Source: Seminavis robusta (taxonomy: Eukaryota; Bacillariophyta; Bacillariophyceae; Naviculales; Naviculaceae). From it: DNA of 64,000 nt. How positions within the stretch are numbered: position 1 is the stretch's first letter; each line of letters opens with the position of its first letter. The position numbers and the translations under genes are program-made. The stretch covers positions 1-64,000 of the forward strand of contig CAICTM010000015.1 in the NCBI GenBank assembly GCA_903772945.1. Reading direction: 5' to 3'. The notes below the pieces were generated by a model that was not told the origin of the DNA, did not search any database, and was given only the letters and a program-made list of their open reading frames with translations. Shown piece by piece: positions 10,861-20,949 of this stretch.

Positions 10861-11191
10861 GACCGTCCGACGGTTTTCACTCAGGACTTAAAATCTTCCA
10901 CGACTGACTAAAAACTTGATCGCCACAATTAAGGGATTGTTTCTTAAGGGATTGTTTAAGGGATAGTTAAAGATTTAAAGGCTTGTGGTTAAGGAATTGT
11001 TTATTTAAGGGATTGTTTAGGGGATAGTTGAAGAAATAGGGGATAGTTGTATGGTGCTTCCATTTGGCGTTAAGGGATTGTTTAAGGGATAGCTGATGAG
11101 TTAAGGGATTGTTTAAGGGATTGTTTTAAACGGTCATCAGTCGTGGAAATTTCAAGTTTTTAAAATCCTGTGTGAAAACCGTCGGATGGTC
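10861..11191. mobile_element. MITE-like element, right arm mirror
   Basis: This is the mirror copy of the element at 1677-1997. It starts with GACCGTCCGACGGTTTTCAC and ends with GTCGGATGGTC. The interior carries the complementary TTAAGGGATTGT repeats. It is about 10 bp longer than the left copy, the difference lying in the repeat array and its edges. Confidence 0.7.
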
Positions 11192-11799
11192 CAGGTACCG
11201 GTACCTTATTTGGTATAGCGTACGGCGTACCTCAAGCCGTACTAGTACCGCAAGAGCAAGCAACACCGGGGTCACCCATAGCACAAAACCCAAATGGTCC
11301 GTGGCTTGACATACTCGCAGCAAGGCTATGCTTGCTCGCAAAAGAGAACCTCCTCGCACCTACTGTGATGTTATTGTGACGTCATTGGTGATGTGGAAGA
11401 TTTGCCCCCTAAGTAAATTTGAATCCAATTAGTCAAATGGGTTTGAGTCAGCTTTGAGTCAGCTTTGGGCTCACCCAAACACATGATATTTGGGTTAGCC
11501 ACATTGATCCACATGGTCGCCCAAACCCATTTGACTCACTCGATTCAGGTCGGCCGGCGACACTCGATGCCAACCATTTGGGTTTTGTGCTATGGGTGAC
11601 CCCGGTGTTGCATGCTCTAAGGCATACATGACCGGATACCGGCAATAGCGCCCGCTCATTTTTTATTAAAATAGTACGTACCAGTACAGTTGTTTGCGTC
11701 AGGATTGTCCATTAGCTCTGCGGCCTAAAAAAAAAGTGCAGCGAAAATCGTCGCTCCCAGCAAAATCTCTCTAAGACAAAATCGCGGGGTAATTGCCAT

Positions 11800-12095
11800 C
11801 TCAGCTCTTGTGCTCCACAAACAAGGTCTCTTCCATAGCAACCAAGGCATGGCTCTCTTCTCTACTACCATAGAAGACAACTGCAGCTGAAGGTTGGAGC
11901 AGCAGGGGCCGATCACAGCCAGAGAGAGTCAAAAGCTGAAATAGACTCCACTTGATTCACCTCTTGATTTTTGCCATTTCAGCTGTGTGCGTGCTGTGCC
12001 ACAGACAAGGTCTTTTCCAAGGCAACCAAGGCAGGGATGTCTTCTCTACTCTCAAAGAAGACACCTGCGGCTGAAGACGGGAGCAGCAGGGGCCT
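11800..12095 (-). repeat. Diverged ~180-bp tandem repeat pair, right arm mirror
   Basis: This is the mirror of 781-1075. Both units are present in inverted orientation, with small one-base differences from the left arm. Confidence 0.7.
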
Positions 12096-12569
12096 GGTAA
12101 TTTGTCACGGGTGCGACCAAAGAAATCATGGGAACCCCGATTTATCGGCCGAGACTATAGAAGAGCGGTAGCTCTATCAAGGCTTACTTGGCGGGAAACT
12201 ACATGATAAGAGCGCTCTAAAAACACAAGAGCAAGCATCATCGGTCTGTTATTCGTGGAGATTCATCCATTGGCAGAGGGGTGAATTTTGAGGGGATACG
12301 AGAAGATCTGTGCCAAGAACTCGTGCTGGTAGGCTGCTACAATAATCGAGCACGAGCAACAACAAACATCGAGATTTCGGCTTCAGCTGATCGTTTGGTT
12401 GGGCGTACGTACAGTAGCTACCGGTACAATTGCCAAGCAAATGAATAGATCTATCATGCTTCTCCCTCAGGACGAGACGAAACTAGTTTTCAAGGATTTG
12501 TTGAACCAGATACAACCCAAAGCCCTTATGATTGATACCTCTAATTCATTATTACCAACTAATATTGAC

Positions 12570-12655
12570 CCGTCGGTACAGTTCTTGTGTGAGAAATACC
12601 GTCGGTACAGTCTCCCTCTCCTGTGAGAAATACCCGTCGGTACAGTCTCTCTCCT
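12570..12655. repeat. Short tandem repeat, right arm mirror
   Basis: This is the mirror of the repeat at 219-304: GTGAGAAATA and CCGTCGGTACAG occur in successive units. Confidence 0.7.
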
Positions 12656-12873
12656 GTAACCCGATGTAGCAATAACCATGGATAGAACCTTTCATCCATT
12701 GGTGGATAGGAGTGAATTTCGTGGAATGTCCGTGTGGCAAGAGTGTTGCATTCATATGAAATCGGAGCCAATTGGATATCTCTGATAGTGAGGCTACGTA
12801 GGGACTCCCACAGAAGCACCTCTTCGTGAGCCCACTCTGCGGAATATTCCTCTAAATTCAGTCCTAATTGCCG

Positions 12874-13199
12874 ATGGATGAATCTCCATCATTTCTTGAC
12901 CAAATTGACTTCCTCTTGTTGGTATAGAGAGCTTCAACACTCGTCTAGACATCCCTGATAGCCGCTTTGAACCTACCACTCATTCATAGTGTCGGACGAT
13001 CTGTGATCTGTGCTGTCGACGATTTCTTTGGTTGCACTTCGTCTTTGCTTTCCTGTTGGCCCTTGATATCTAGTTCCACTCCACTGGGAACCTGTTCCGT
13101 CGACTGTCACTTGTTGCTTCGGTTGACTTGTCGCTAGCAATTCCTTGGCCATCATCACCAGCACTGCCCCTCGAACAACGATGGGGTGGCATGGTGTCC
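12874..13199. other. Sequence just outside the palindrome, no gene seen
   Basis: The right arm ends at 12873. The next bases, ATGGATGAATCTCCAT, resemble an internal arm sequence near 604-617. No frame or motif was recognised in the rest. Confidence 0.5.
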
Positions 13200-13670
13200 A
13201 AATTACCAGAAAAACACAATTTCAGCTCTGGACTCTCTCTGGCTGTAATTGGCCCCTGATGCTCCATTCTTCAGCTGCAGTTGTCTTCTATGGTAGTAGA
13301 GAAGAGAGCCATGCCTTGGTTGCTATGGAAGAGACCTTGTTTGTGGCACAAACGCCAACAGTTTGAAACAATGGCAGAAAGAAGAGGCAAACTGAGTGGA
13401 GTCTATTTCAGCTTTTGACTCTCTCTGGCTGTACAGGCCTTCTACTGATCCCATCTTCAGCTGCAGATGTCTCCTGTGATAGTAAGGATCACAACAGTAT
13501 GCTGGTTGTATTGGAAGGTTGGCTATGGCAGAAGCAACAGGGACAAGTTCTAAATGATTGCTCATGGTGTCTTGGTGCGGACATGGCTGCTTTGCTGCAA
13601 TTTTTTTTTAAAGCGGGAAAGCTAATGGACAATTTTGCGGGGAACAACTGTACATGTACCGGTTCGGGTT
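13200..13670 (+). repeat. External diverged copies of the arm's ~180-bp repeat
   Basis: Two tandem units, starting near 13222 and 13405 with CAGCT..(T/G)GACTCTCTCTGGCTGTA, match the left-arm block 920-1075 in the same orientation. After them a TTTTTTTTTAAAGCGGGAAAG segment with GCTAATGGACAATT matches about 1135-1190 of the left arm. Similarity is clear but lower than between the two arms, so this is an older copy outside the palindrome. Confidence 0.7.
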
Positions 13671-13828
13671 AGACGCACACTTGCCTCTATTTTGTGTTCT
13701 CGGAGCCCAAGTCTCGCTTCGTCTCGTTTTCAGTGTTTTTGCTTGCCTTTGTGCGAGGGCGACGCTATTTCAAGATTGCAACCAGTCCAGGTGAAACAAG
13801 AGGCGGAAAGGCACTCCTTTGTCTCGAA

Positions 13829-14132
13829 ATGCAAGCAACGATGTCGTCGCGGTCCTCGCAATTCGCCCCCTCTCTCCGCGCGAAGACGGCTTCGAATCGA
13901 CTACCACCCGCGGAGGCGGTGACGAACAATGGCCCGATGTACGAATACTATGAAGAACACCAGTACACCAATAAAGACGAAGCAACGAACGACCTGTCAC
14001 TCAATCGTTCGACCATGCCAGCAGCGAGTGACGAAAGAATGCCGGCAGCCGCTGCTGGAATCGACCACCATGCAATGCGCATGGCTCCACCGGCAGAATC
14101 TAGTACCGACGACCACGATGACAATGACATCC

Positions 14133-14167
<35 letters not shown>

Positions 14168-14386
14168 AAGAAGAAGAAACGACGCTACGAGCAGCTCTTA
14201 CAAGAGTCGGCTGGATGGATCGAGGAACTCCAAGACGTCAAATGGGGACTCCAAGTGGCTTCTATGCACAACACGATTCAGTTGGACTTGATGGCTATGC
14301 AGGGATTGGACGAAAAGCCCGAAGAAGCCGATGCCTTGATAGTCATGATGGCTCGTCACCAGCAAGAGAATGGTCTGGGGCCGTAG
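13829..14386 (+). CDS. Hypothetical Asp-rich protein
   Basis: An ATG at 13829 (second candidate 13841) opens a frame of 185 codons. The frame is open further upstream but has no earlier ATG. Residues about 95-112 are an almost pure run of aspartates encoded by a (GAC)n microsatellite and followed by KKKKRR. The C-terminal 70 residues look like amphipathic helix (YEQLLQESAGWIEELQDVKWG). I recognise no domain. It could be a small nuclear or chaperone-like protein, but nothing shows this directly. The Asp tract is likely to vary in length between alleles. It sits next to the repeat region and is the first plausible host gene on this side. Confidence 0.5.
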
Positions 14387-14733
14387 TTTACCAAGAGCGA
14401 GGAGCCAATGTCGTGAACTAGACGAGAGATGTGTCCAATGGCTTCTCCATCGATGGATCGGCTCAAGGGCAAGAAAAAGCAAGAAGATTGAATCGTCCTT
14501 GGGCTGGCGTTGCTTGGTTCGATGCTCTGGATGATTCTAGATCACTCGCATCATGCCTAGTTGACGTACATACTAGTGTGACCCTGTCTACCGGTACGAG
14601 AAGAATCTGCTACTGTACCGTACAGTCGTAGCTTGTGTAGCAGCAATCACTAAAAAAATCTAGTGCTTCTACAGTACCTTCCGACTGCATGTCGTGTAAC
14701 GTCTGGTGTGGACTTGTTGTATTATGGTTATGG

Positions 14734-15900
14734 CTACATGTTGAGTACGGCATTGAAGGATATCCCGTTCATTTCATTGACAATATCCTGGACTTGCAAG
14801 ACCGTCTCGACCGTGTAGTGCGCCGATACATTCCCTCGTCGTGCATTCAAAGGTCGTATCCGGCACGTCATCATGCCCAGATCTTTGGCTTCTCTGAGAA
14901 ATGAGTCTTGATCACTGACAAACAGAATGACCTTGGGATCCAGAGCTAATTTCTCCAGTGTTGTTTTCACCATGGAGGCTTCTTGGCTGTTGTCGTTCTT
15001 GGGAAGCTCAATGAGGACATCAAAGACAACATCTTTTAGCTGCTTGGTCAAGTCCACCATTTGTTGTGGATGGCTATCCGCATTGTTGGGACGCGGCAAC
15101 AAGGCAATTTTCATGGACCGATGCGTCAGTGTGCTGAGGAGATTGCCCGTACCCGTGAGTGCCATCCACCGACTTGCTCCAGAAGATTGTTGTGGCTGGC
15201 CCATGGCAATTTTGCGTGCCGCCCAATGTCCTTCGGCATCTCCTCGTTTCAGTGCTTCGTCTCGTTGATAGTTGAGTAATTCGACGCTCGCAATGCCACC
15301 ATCGACTCCCTTTTTGTGCAATTTGTTGGCATATTTGGCACGGATATCTTGTAGCGACTTGGGAATGCCTTCCGATTTCTTATTGTCGCTGTTTTGTTGA
15401 TTTCTACTCTTGTTGCTTTGCCCCTCTTTCTTTCCTATCAGCGCCGACAAGTCATCCTCTTCTTCGGATGATATTCTCTGGATAACGCCATCTTGACCGC
15501 TGAGATCGACCTTTAATAGACTGGCCACTTCTTCAATGCGGGTCGTGTCCGGTGTGATGACGGTCGTCGTACTGGACTGGATCTTGGGGGATGATGATGT
15601 TGTTGTTGTGACAGCAGGTGACAAATCGTCTTGATCATGATGAATGGCCTTTACCAACAACTCAAAATCAAAGGCGACGGCTTGGACTTTGCTGTTTTTG
15701 CTGGCATTTTGTAATCGCACATTGTTCTTGGTCGTGGCGGCTCCGGGAGCCCCTCCCATGTCCAGCATGCGACTATAACTGCTCTTGGGGCCAGTAGACG
15801 CATGGTAGGATCGAACGGATACTACTCGTTGATGTGCCAAACGAAAGAGTCGAACATGACGGCATGGCGATGACGAATGAGCCAACATCATCATCATCAT
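14734..15900 (-). CDS. HAD-like organelle protein
   Basis: The chosen start is the ATG at 15900, opening with five methionines and then an Arg/Ser-rich, acid-free stretch (SSPCRHVRLFRLAHQRVVSVRSYHAS) typical of a mitochondrial or plastid presequence; another in-frame ATG lies at 16038. The product is 388 residues. Residues about 72-86 (VQAVAFDFELLVKAI) resemble HAD motif I with the second catalytic Asp replaced. Near the C-terminus, DPKVILFVSDQDSFLREAKDLGM resembles HAD motif IV. Between them lies a long Ser/Thr/Asn-rich insert. It may therefore be a catalytically weak or inactive HAD relative; the assignment is tentative. It is divergently oriented from the cyclin gene, with about 400 bp between starts. 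Confidence 0.55.
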   Translation of the reverse strand: MMMMMLAHSSSPCRHVRLFRLAHQRVVSVRSYHASTGPKSSYSRMLDMGGAPGAATTKNNVRLQNASKNSKVQAVAFDFELLVKAIHHDQDDLSPAVTTTTSSSPKIQSSTTTVITPDTTRIEEVASLLKVDLSGQDGVIQRISSEEEDDLSALIGKKEGQSNKSRNQQNSDNKKSEGIPKSLQDIRAKYANKLHKKGVDGGIASVELLNYQRDEALKRGDAEGHWAARKIAMGQPQQSSGASRWMALTGTGNLLSTLTHRSMKIALLPRPNNADSHPQQMVDLTKQLKDVVFDVLIELPKNDNSQEASMVKTTLEKLALDPKVILFVSDQDSFLREAKDLGMMTCRIRPLNARRGNVSAHYTVETVLQVQDIVNEMNGISFNAVLNM

Positions 15901-16297
15901 GGTCTGATGTTCAAGACGGCCTCTTGCTTTTGTGATTGATTTTGGAGTTGGTGTTTGCTGCACGAGTGCGGGCTTCTTAAAAGAGAGGTGTTTCAGCAGC
16001 GTGCTCTCAAAAGATCTCCACCGAAACGCGAAGAGCATCCATGGCAACAACACCAAGCATGGACAATGATCAGAACAGTCGACGGCTGTATCGTGTCTCT
16101 GCGAGCCTACCTTGAGTTGCTTGCTTGACTGCCTTTAGCATCCAACATCTACCTCCACTGATTTTCTGTTACCTATTGTCAAGCCAAGTTTTCTCAACAG
16201 ATCAACGGCTGCTATTAATACCATCCCCTCCGTCCAATTTTCTTCCTCCTCTCATTCATTTCATCCGTCCATTCAATCCAAATTTCTTGAATCTTGA

Positions 16298-17420
16298 ATG
16301 ATAACCATGTCTAATCCGAAACACTTTGACATTTCTCACTTACCGTCCATAAAGGCTGGCATGACGGCCGAGGAAGAAAACACGCATCGGCGAAAGACGT
16401 GTCGCTTTATTGAAGAAGCAGGACGGATCCTCAAGCTACCCAATTTGGCCAATGCTACCGCCATGGTCTTTTTTCACCAATTCTACGCCAAGTACTCCTT
16501 CATGGAACACGATCGATTCGAAGTGGCCGTCGCCTGTGTCCTATTGGCTGCCAAAATTGAAGAGTCGCCCAAAAAGCTCATGGAAATCATTACCCGATGT
16601 CTCGAATTGAAACGGGGAGGTACGTGATTACAGTACAGACATTAATGACATGACCGCAACAATTTATTGAATCTATCTTACATACAGTGCCGTCTATATA
16701 TCTTTGCTGCAATTTCTATTTTCTTCTTGGGTATAATTCACACGACAATCAACTAATATCTAACTCATTTCACGTAACAACACAGCCGGTAAAGAAAGAG
16801 GCGAAGTGGTATCGGTGGACCCCAAGAGTTCCGAATTTGTCAAACTCAAAGAAAGCGTCCTTCTGTTGGAACGTGTCGTTCTGCATACTATTGGATTCGA
16901 ATTGAGTGTCGACCATCCCTACAAATTTCTACCCGACATTATTCAAAAACTCACCACGCAATACGATCCCTCCAAACGAAAAACCATGTTTGAAGAACTC
17001 ATGGGATACTCCATGACATTTGTCAAGGACTCCATTCACACCACACTCTGCCTTCAATTCCCTCCACAACTCATTGCCACCGCATGTGTCTACATGGCGG
17101 GACATTTTGCCAAGGTACAACCCAAAAAATCTTGGTTGGACGCACTGGGAATGCACGACAATGAAGTCGATGCACTGAGTTCCATTTGTGGACAAATTAT
17201 GGACTTGATTGTCGATCGACGGGGGACTGATGTCGAAGCATTCAAGGGAATTCGGGCCAATCTAGAACAACTCAAAGGAACAGCAGCATCTGCTGGGAGT
17301 GCCAGTCCAGCGCGATCTCCCGCCAGTCCCCGACCACCTCCGCCGCCACCGTCCGGTGCCAAACATAGAGCACCATCGGAAGACTCGTCGGCGTCATCGA
17401 AACGGCGACGAACCACGTGA
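16298..17420 (+). CDS. Cyclin K/T-like transcriptional cyclin
   Basis: Two exons, 16298-16619 and 16786-17420, with a 166-nt GT-AG intron in phase 1, give 318 residues; the join reads ELKRGAGKERGE. The first cyclin box contains VACVLLAAKIEESPKKLMEII and the second contains LLLERVVLHTIGFELSVDHPY and FVKDSIHTTLCLQFPPQLIATA. These closely follow cyclin K and cyclin T, the partners of CDK9/CDK12-type kinases that phosphorylate the RNA polymerase II tail. The C-terminus is Pro/Ser-rich and ends in a basic KRRR cluster, a likely nuclear signal. A second in-frame ATG lies at 16307. The family is clear; the choice between K and T is not. Confidence 0.85.
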
Positions 17421-17753
17421 ATAACTACACTACATACATGTAACAAGCCAACTAAATTCATACCACCAAACTGTTGGCACTCTAGGAAGATGCAGTAGTC
17501 ACGGCCTGGGCATTTGCACATCCCCCACTCAAACCATCATGTCTCACCAGTTCGTCCCTCCTTTATACAAGCAACTGAGCCCGTCCTGAGGTTTCGTATG
17601 CCATCAAGCCTCCTTGCGGTCCTCCTGGCATTGCTGAGAGGGGGAGAGTGGGTTGTATTGGATGGAATGGACAACTCGTGACTGTCATTTGTTCAGTCAC
17701 GGTGAACCCTCCATGCATTTGTATCAAATCGAATGCTTTAGACTACTGTAACC
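17421..17753. other. Intergenic, nothing recognised
   Basis: These 333 bp lie between the cyclin stop and the F-box-like start. No ORF or repeat stands out. They probably hold the cyclin 3' UTR and the promoter of the next gene. Confidence 0.5.
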
Positions 17754-18494
17754 ATGGCGTTGACCTTGACGATGCTGCCCGAGGAAGTGCTGGAGCATAT
17801 GCTCTCGTTTGCCTCCATGAAAGCAATCGTGTCATTTCGGGCAACCAATGCTGCCAACAAGAAGGCAACCGACGAAGAAATCCAACGTCGATGTGACCTC
17901 ATCGGACGAGAGCTCTCCGACCATCGATGGATCCATGATCCCAGCATTGAAACAACACTTGGTCTCGAGCATCCTCCTAGCAAAGAATTCCTCTTTGAAC
18001 AAGTCGCCAAGATGGTGTTTACGGACACGGATTCGCAGCAGGAGATGATTGTGGACTTGCAAGCCAACTTTGATGACTCCAATAATCGCTCGACGCTGTC
18101 AGGAGGCAATGACGACCAGACATGGAACTGGAAGGTCGATCTGCAGCATTCACTGCCAGTGACAAAACAAGAGGCGCTGGCATTTGTACGACAAGGCCGC
18201 CAGTATCCAAGCAGCCGCGAGAACGAGAGTCCGTGCCACAAACTTTCGGCAGAACTGCGCGCCATGGCTGGACTTGAGGATTTGGGAGACGCCGCCTTTT
18301 TGCTCGTGCTGCAAAAAGCCGATCACTCGACGCTACGCACTTCGACGTTTGAATACCAGTTCCAAGAGCAATGTTCCAGCAGTTGTCGCTGGGAGCACAC
18401 GTGTGGGGCAGGTTGTCTCGCCTTTCGAACCGTCGGAGGCCACGACATGGTGTTGTGGTACCGATATTTGGTGAGAAGCTTTGTGAGTACGTAG
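17754..18494 (+). CDS. F-box-like protein, 3' end uncertain
   Basis: The ATG at 17754 opens a 246-residue frame. Residues 7-45 (MLPEEVLEHMLSFASMKAIV and on) have the Leu-Pro start and hydrophobic spacing of an F-box, which would link a target to an SCF ubiquitin ligase through Skp1. The rest is acidic and polar, with no repeat domain that I recognise. The last 50 residues may be wrong: the other two frames in 18250-18640 also show Cys- and basic-rich coding-like stretches, so an intron or a sequence error near 18250-18400 is possible. A long minus-strand frame over 18019-18729 lacks an early ATG and was rejected. Confidence 0.5.
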   Translation: MALTLTMLPEEVLEHMLSFASMKAIVSFRATNAANKKATDEEIQRRCDLIGRELSDHRWIHDPSIETTLGLEHPPSKEFLFEQVAKMVFTDTDSQQEMIVDLQANFDDSNNRSTLSGGNDDQTWNWKVDLQHSLPVTKQEALAFVRQGRQYPSSRENESPCHKLSAELRAMAGLEDLGDAAFLLVLQKADHSTLRTSTFEYQFQEQCSSSCRWEHTCGAGCLAFRTVGGHDMVLWYRYLVRSFVST

Positions 18495-18886
18495 TTCGTT
18501 GCCTGCCAATTGACACACGGAAACGGAGGTTTGAGACTCGTGGGAAGACGAGATTGGCGCGTCCAAGCAACAAAGTACGAGGACAGATGCATTTCATGGC
18601 AGTGTCGAGCAGTCGAAGTGGAGCCACGGTTCGCTGACATCTCCTGTACGAGAACCTGTACTGGTGCATTCTTCGTACACCACCATTGTCCCATCGGGCA
18701 ACCGAGCGCTGCTTTCCTATAGTACTCAAATGATACTGTACCGGTATTCCCTGGTTGTCCTGTGAAAGCCTACGAACGATTCAATCTTACTACTTCAACC
18801 AACAAAACTAGGACCGATAGCTTGCTTTTCTGTACATGTACTGCTTCTCTGGCACGCTGCAACGCTGCAATGTTCTTTGTGTATTT
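18495..18886. other. Intergenic or 3' part of the F-box-like gene
   Basis: No clear ORF ends here. A frame through 18440-18637 (IDTRKRRFETRGKTRLARP) could be an extra coding part of the preceding gene. A TACTGTACCGG motif lies near 18733. Confidence 0.35.
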
Positions 18887-20299
18887 TCATACGTCGCTTT
18901 GTATTCTGTTCTCCGTTGCAACGCCGATCGAGGAGGAAACATCTACATCCTCTTCTATGGGTATCGAGTTTAAGAGCCGTTGTGCTACACCGTTCAGGTG
19001 CAGCAGGCCCAAAACGGCAACCACTCGCCCCGGCGAACTGTCATTGTCGGGTGATTGTTGCTGGCTACTTGCGTTTGAATCCTTCTTGGCCAATCGACAA
19101 GCAGCTTGTATCCCTCGTGTCAATTGATCGTCTCGTTCAGCCAAGATAACCTTAGTTACGGGTACTGCCAAAAAGGAATAGGAAAATGTCAGCATAAAAG
19201 TCAAAATTGCCACATGTGGAAGTGCATCCAGTGCATAGGCCAGTGGATCTATCGCTAATGGGGACGGTATCAGTGGCACCATGGGTTGAACTCCTTCGTC
19301 TGTAATCATTGTCATCATGGTTTCTCCTTGTTCTTGTGGCAGTGGGAATATGAATTCATTGACGACCGTCAGTGCAATCTGCGTAAGCAGAATAGGTGGG
19401 AACAGCAATCTGGACAATTCCAGAATGACGGCCATGTTGCGTGTCATGACTTGTCCCACATTGATCTGATACTGTGACCCTAGAGTGGGATTTCCAACCA
19501 AGGCAGTCTGTAGTGCCGCGGCCATTTGCCCCCACTGTGTTTGTTCCAGGGATGTGCTGCAACTCAGAACCTCTTCCATCATGTTTTGGGCCAATCTCGG
19601 CACTTTTCCCACTTTTTCAATCGTCACATCCACCACTTGATCTGCCAGGATGATATCACAATGCTTTGGGTTGGTTGTAGATTGTTGCTGTTGTTGAGAT
19701 AGTTCCAATGCCGTGGTAAATTCCAATCCAGGCGTAAATCCACTCAGCGCAGTCTGCAGGCCACTAACACCACCCAGTATTCCAGTAGCGACTCCAGTCG
19801 AGAGTCCTTTGGTACGTGCCGTGTCTCGAACGACTTGCAAGAAACGAATCAATCGAGGAGGAGTATTGGTATCCTTTGCTTCCATGGTGCTATTATCCGC
19901 TGCCCGTCGCAAATCGGCAAAGCGAGAGGCGCACAGTTCCAACACAATGGCATCAGGATGTGGAACTGCCAAGATTTCTCGTTCCACATCGTTGGCCGAA
20001 GAAGGCGATCCATGAAAGCATCCGATCAGAACCACTTCACAGCCCGTCTCGGGATCAATCAACTCAATGCTGCTTCGTTCCGTCGAAGCATAGCCAAGAC
20101 GTGTGCTTCGACGAAGAAGTGGTACCAGTAATGGACTACTTCCAAAGGCAGAAGAATAGTTGGTTCTAACCAGAGCGATCACAACGGCAAACAACCGAGA
20201 TAATTGGAACTGTTGCTGTCTCATGGTCGGTCTTTTAATAGCAGGATAATGAAGCATGGATCCAAGGAAGAATACTAGTACGATGCCGTGGTGCTTCAT
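18887..20299 (-). CDS. TraB/PrgY-family protein with plastid-type presequence
   Basis: The frame opens at an ATG at 20299 (470 residues), but the ATG at 20224 fits better: it gives a signal peptide (MRQQQFQLSRLFAVVIALVR) followed by SSAFGS, the diatom plastid cleavage type, and then a 445-residue protein. TraB motifs are in order: VLIGCFHGSPSSA with the metal-site-like GxxH near residue 93, PDAIVLELCASR near 116, DIILADQVVD near 213, and the C-terminal ILAERDDQLTRGI and VAVLGLLHLNGV. Two or three hydrophobic helices lie between residues about 300 and 400. Bacterial and mitochondrial relatives are membrane-bound peptidase-like or regulatory proteins; the plastid role is unknown. Confidence 0.8.
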   Translation of the reverse strand: MKHHGIVLVFFLGSMLHYPAIKRPTMRQQQFQLSRLFAVVIALVRTNYSSAFGSSPLLVPLLRRSTRLGYASTERSSIELIDPETGCEVVLIGCFHGSPSSANDVEREILAVPHPDAIVLELCASRFADLRRAADNSTMEAKDTNTPPRLIRFLQVVRDTARTKGLSTGVATGILGGVSGLQTALSGFTPGLEFTTALELSQQQQQSTTNPKHCDIILADQVVDVTIEKVGKVPRLAQNMMEEVLSCSTSLEQTQWGQMAAALQTALVGNPTLGSQYQINVGQVMTRNMAVILELSRLLFPPILLTQIALTVVNEFIFPLPQEQGETMMTMITDEGVQPMVPLIPSPLAIDPLAYALDALPHVAILTFMLTFSYSFLAVPVTKVILAERDDQLTRGIQAACRLAKKDSNASSQQQSPDNDSSPGRVVAVLGLLHLNGVAQRLLNSIPIEEDVDVSSSIGVATENRIQSDV

Positions 20300-20462
20300 T
20301 CTTCACCTTCAAGTTGCCGCCAGATCATGCATGCCCTCCTTTCAAAACCTCGTTAGGGTTACGTTTACCTGTGCTCGGATCGTACTGATGGCAGGCAACA
20401 GGAACCCTAAGACACGCCTGAGATTGCTCCAACTTCCACAAGCGGCAAGTCACAAGTAGCCA

Positions 20463-20940
20463 TTACATCATAGAGAAGCTGCAAGTCACCAGTAGCCTTT
20501 TCATCATAGACTCACTGGTCCTTGAGGTATCCACAGTGCTCCTCACAGGCCTTGTTTGCAGCTGTCTCTGCAATGGATTCACCAAGGCAGATGGATGCTG
20601 GGGAACTGCTTGTATGGAAAAGCTTGGGCTCAGTCTCAAGAACCTTCCATGCCATTCATTTCCAAATTCATCAGTATCAGTCATGACAGTTCCATTGCTG
20701 GCAAACCATTACAGGTTCCAAACTCTCCCAAAATACCCTGGAAGCTACCATGCTGCCACCAGACTCCTCAAAGATGGCACCAACAGCCTTGACACTGACA
20801 CAGTCCTTGAAAGATTGAACAACAATCTGCTTTCCTTCTCCAAGCTCAAGAGTGGAAATGACCTTCTCAAGGGTGCAAAATGGCGAGGCAGAACAGAACC
20901 TGACTGCACCGAAGACTCCCGTATTCAAAAGTTAGGTGCT
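20463..20940 (-). pseudogene. Fragment of an unknown host-like coding sequence
   Basis: The minus strand carries coding-like stretches in more than one frame: SVKAVGAIFEESGG, NGTVMTDTDEFGNEW and ICLGESIAETAANK. The same three blocks, in the same order, occur on the plus strand at 49820-50180 (FEE, NGTVIADAFGNVW, CCLGETIARHAAEK). The DNA also matches, for example a shared 19-mer, CCAGGGTATTTTGGGAGAG. No single frame joins the blocks here without an intron or a break. I do not recognise the family. It is either a small spliced gene or a decayed copy. It lies directly downstream of the TTL-like gene. Confidence 0.4.
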
Positions 20941-20949
20941 ACTTTACAG

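Larger units (their letters stand above)
1..12873. repeat. Giant near-perfect inverted repeat (palindrome)
   Basis: Base 1 pairs with base 12873 and the pairing continues inward to 6383/6430, giving arms of 6383 and 6444 bp. The sum of paired coordinates moves from 12874 at the edge to 12851 at the 181-aa ORF and 12813 at the centre, so the arms differ by small indels. The 181-aa ORF and its surroundings look identical in both arms, while the inner gypsy part differs at many sites. The left arm begins at the first base of the window, so its true outer end is not visible; the right arm ends at 12873 in unrelated sequence. It may be a real inverted duplication or a foldback made during assembly at a contig end. 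The differences between arms argue against a simple read-through of one strand, but scattered one-base indels also look like unpolished long-read sequence. Confidence 0.95.

Noticed and set aside
18019-18729. Minus-strand frame of 236 codons
   Set aside because: It has no ATG near its start, no domain, and overlaps the F-box-like gene.
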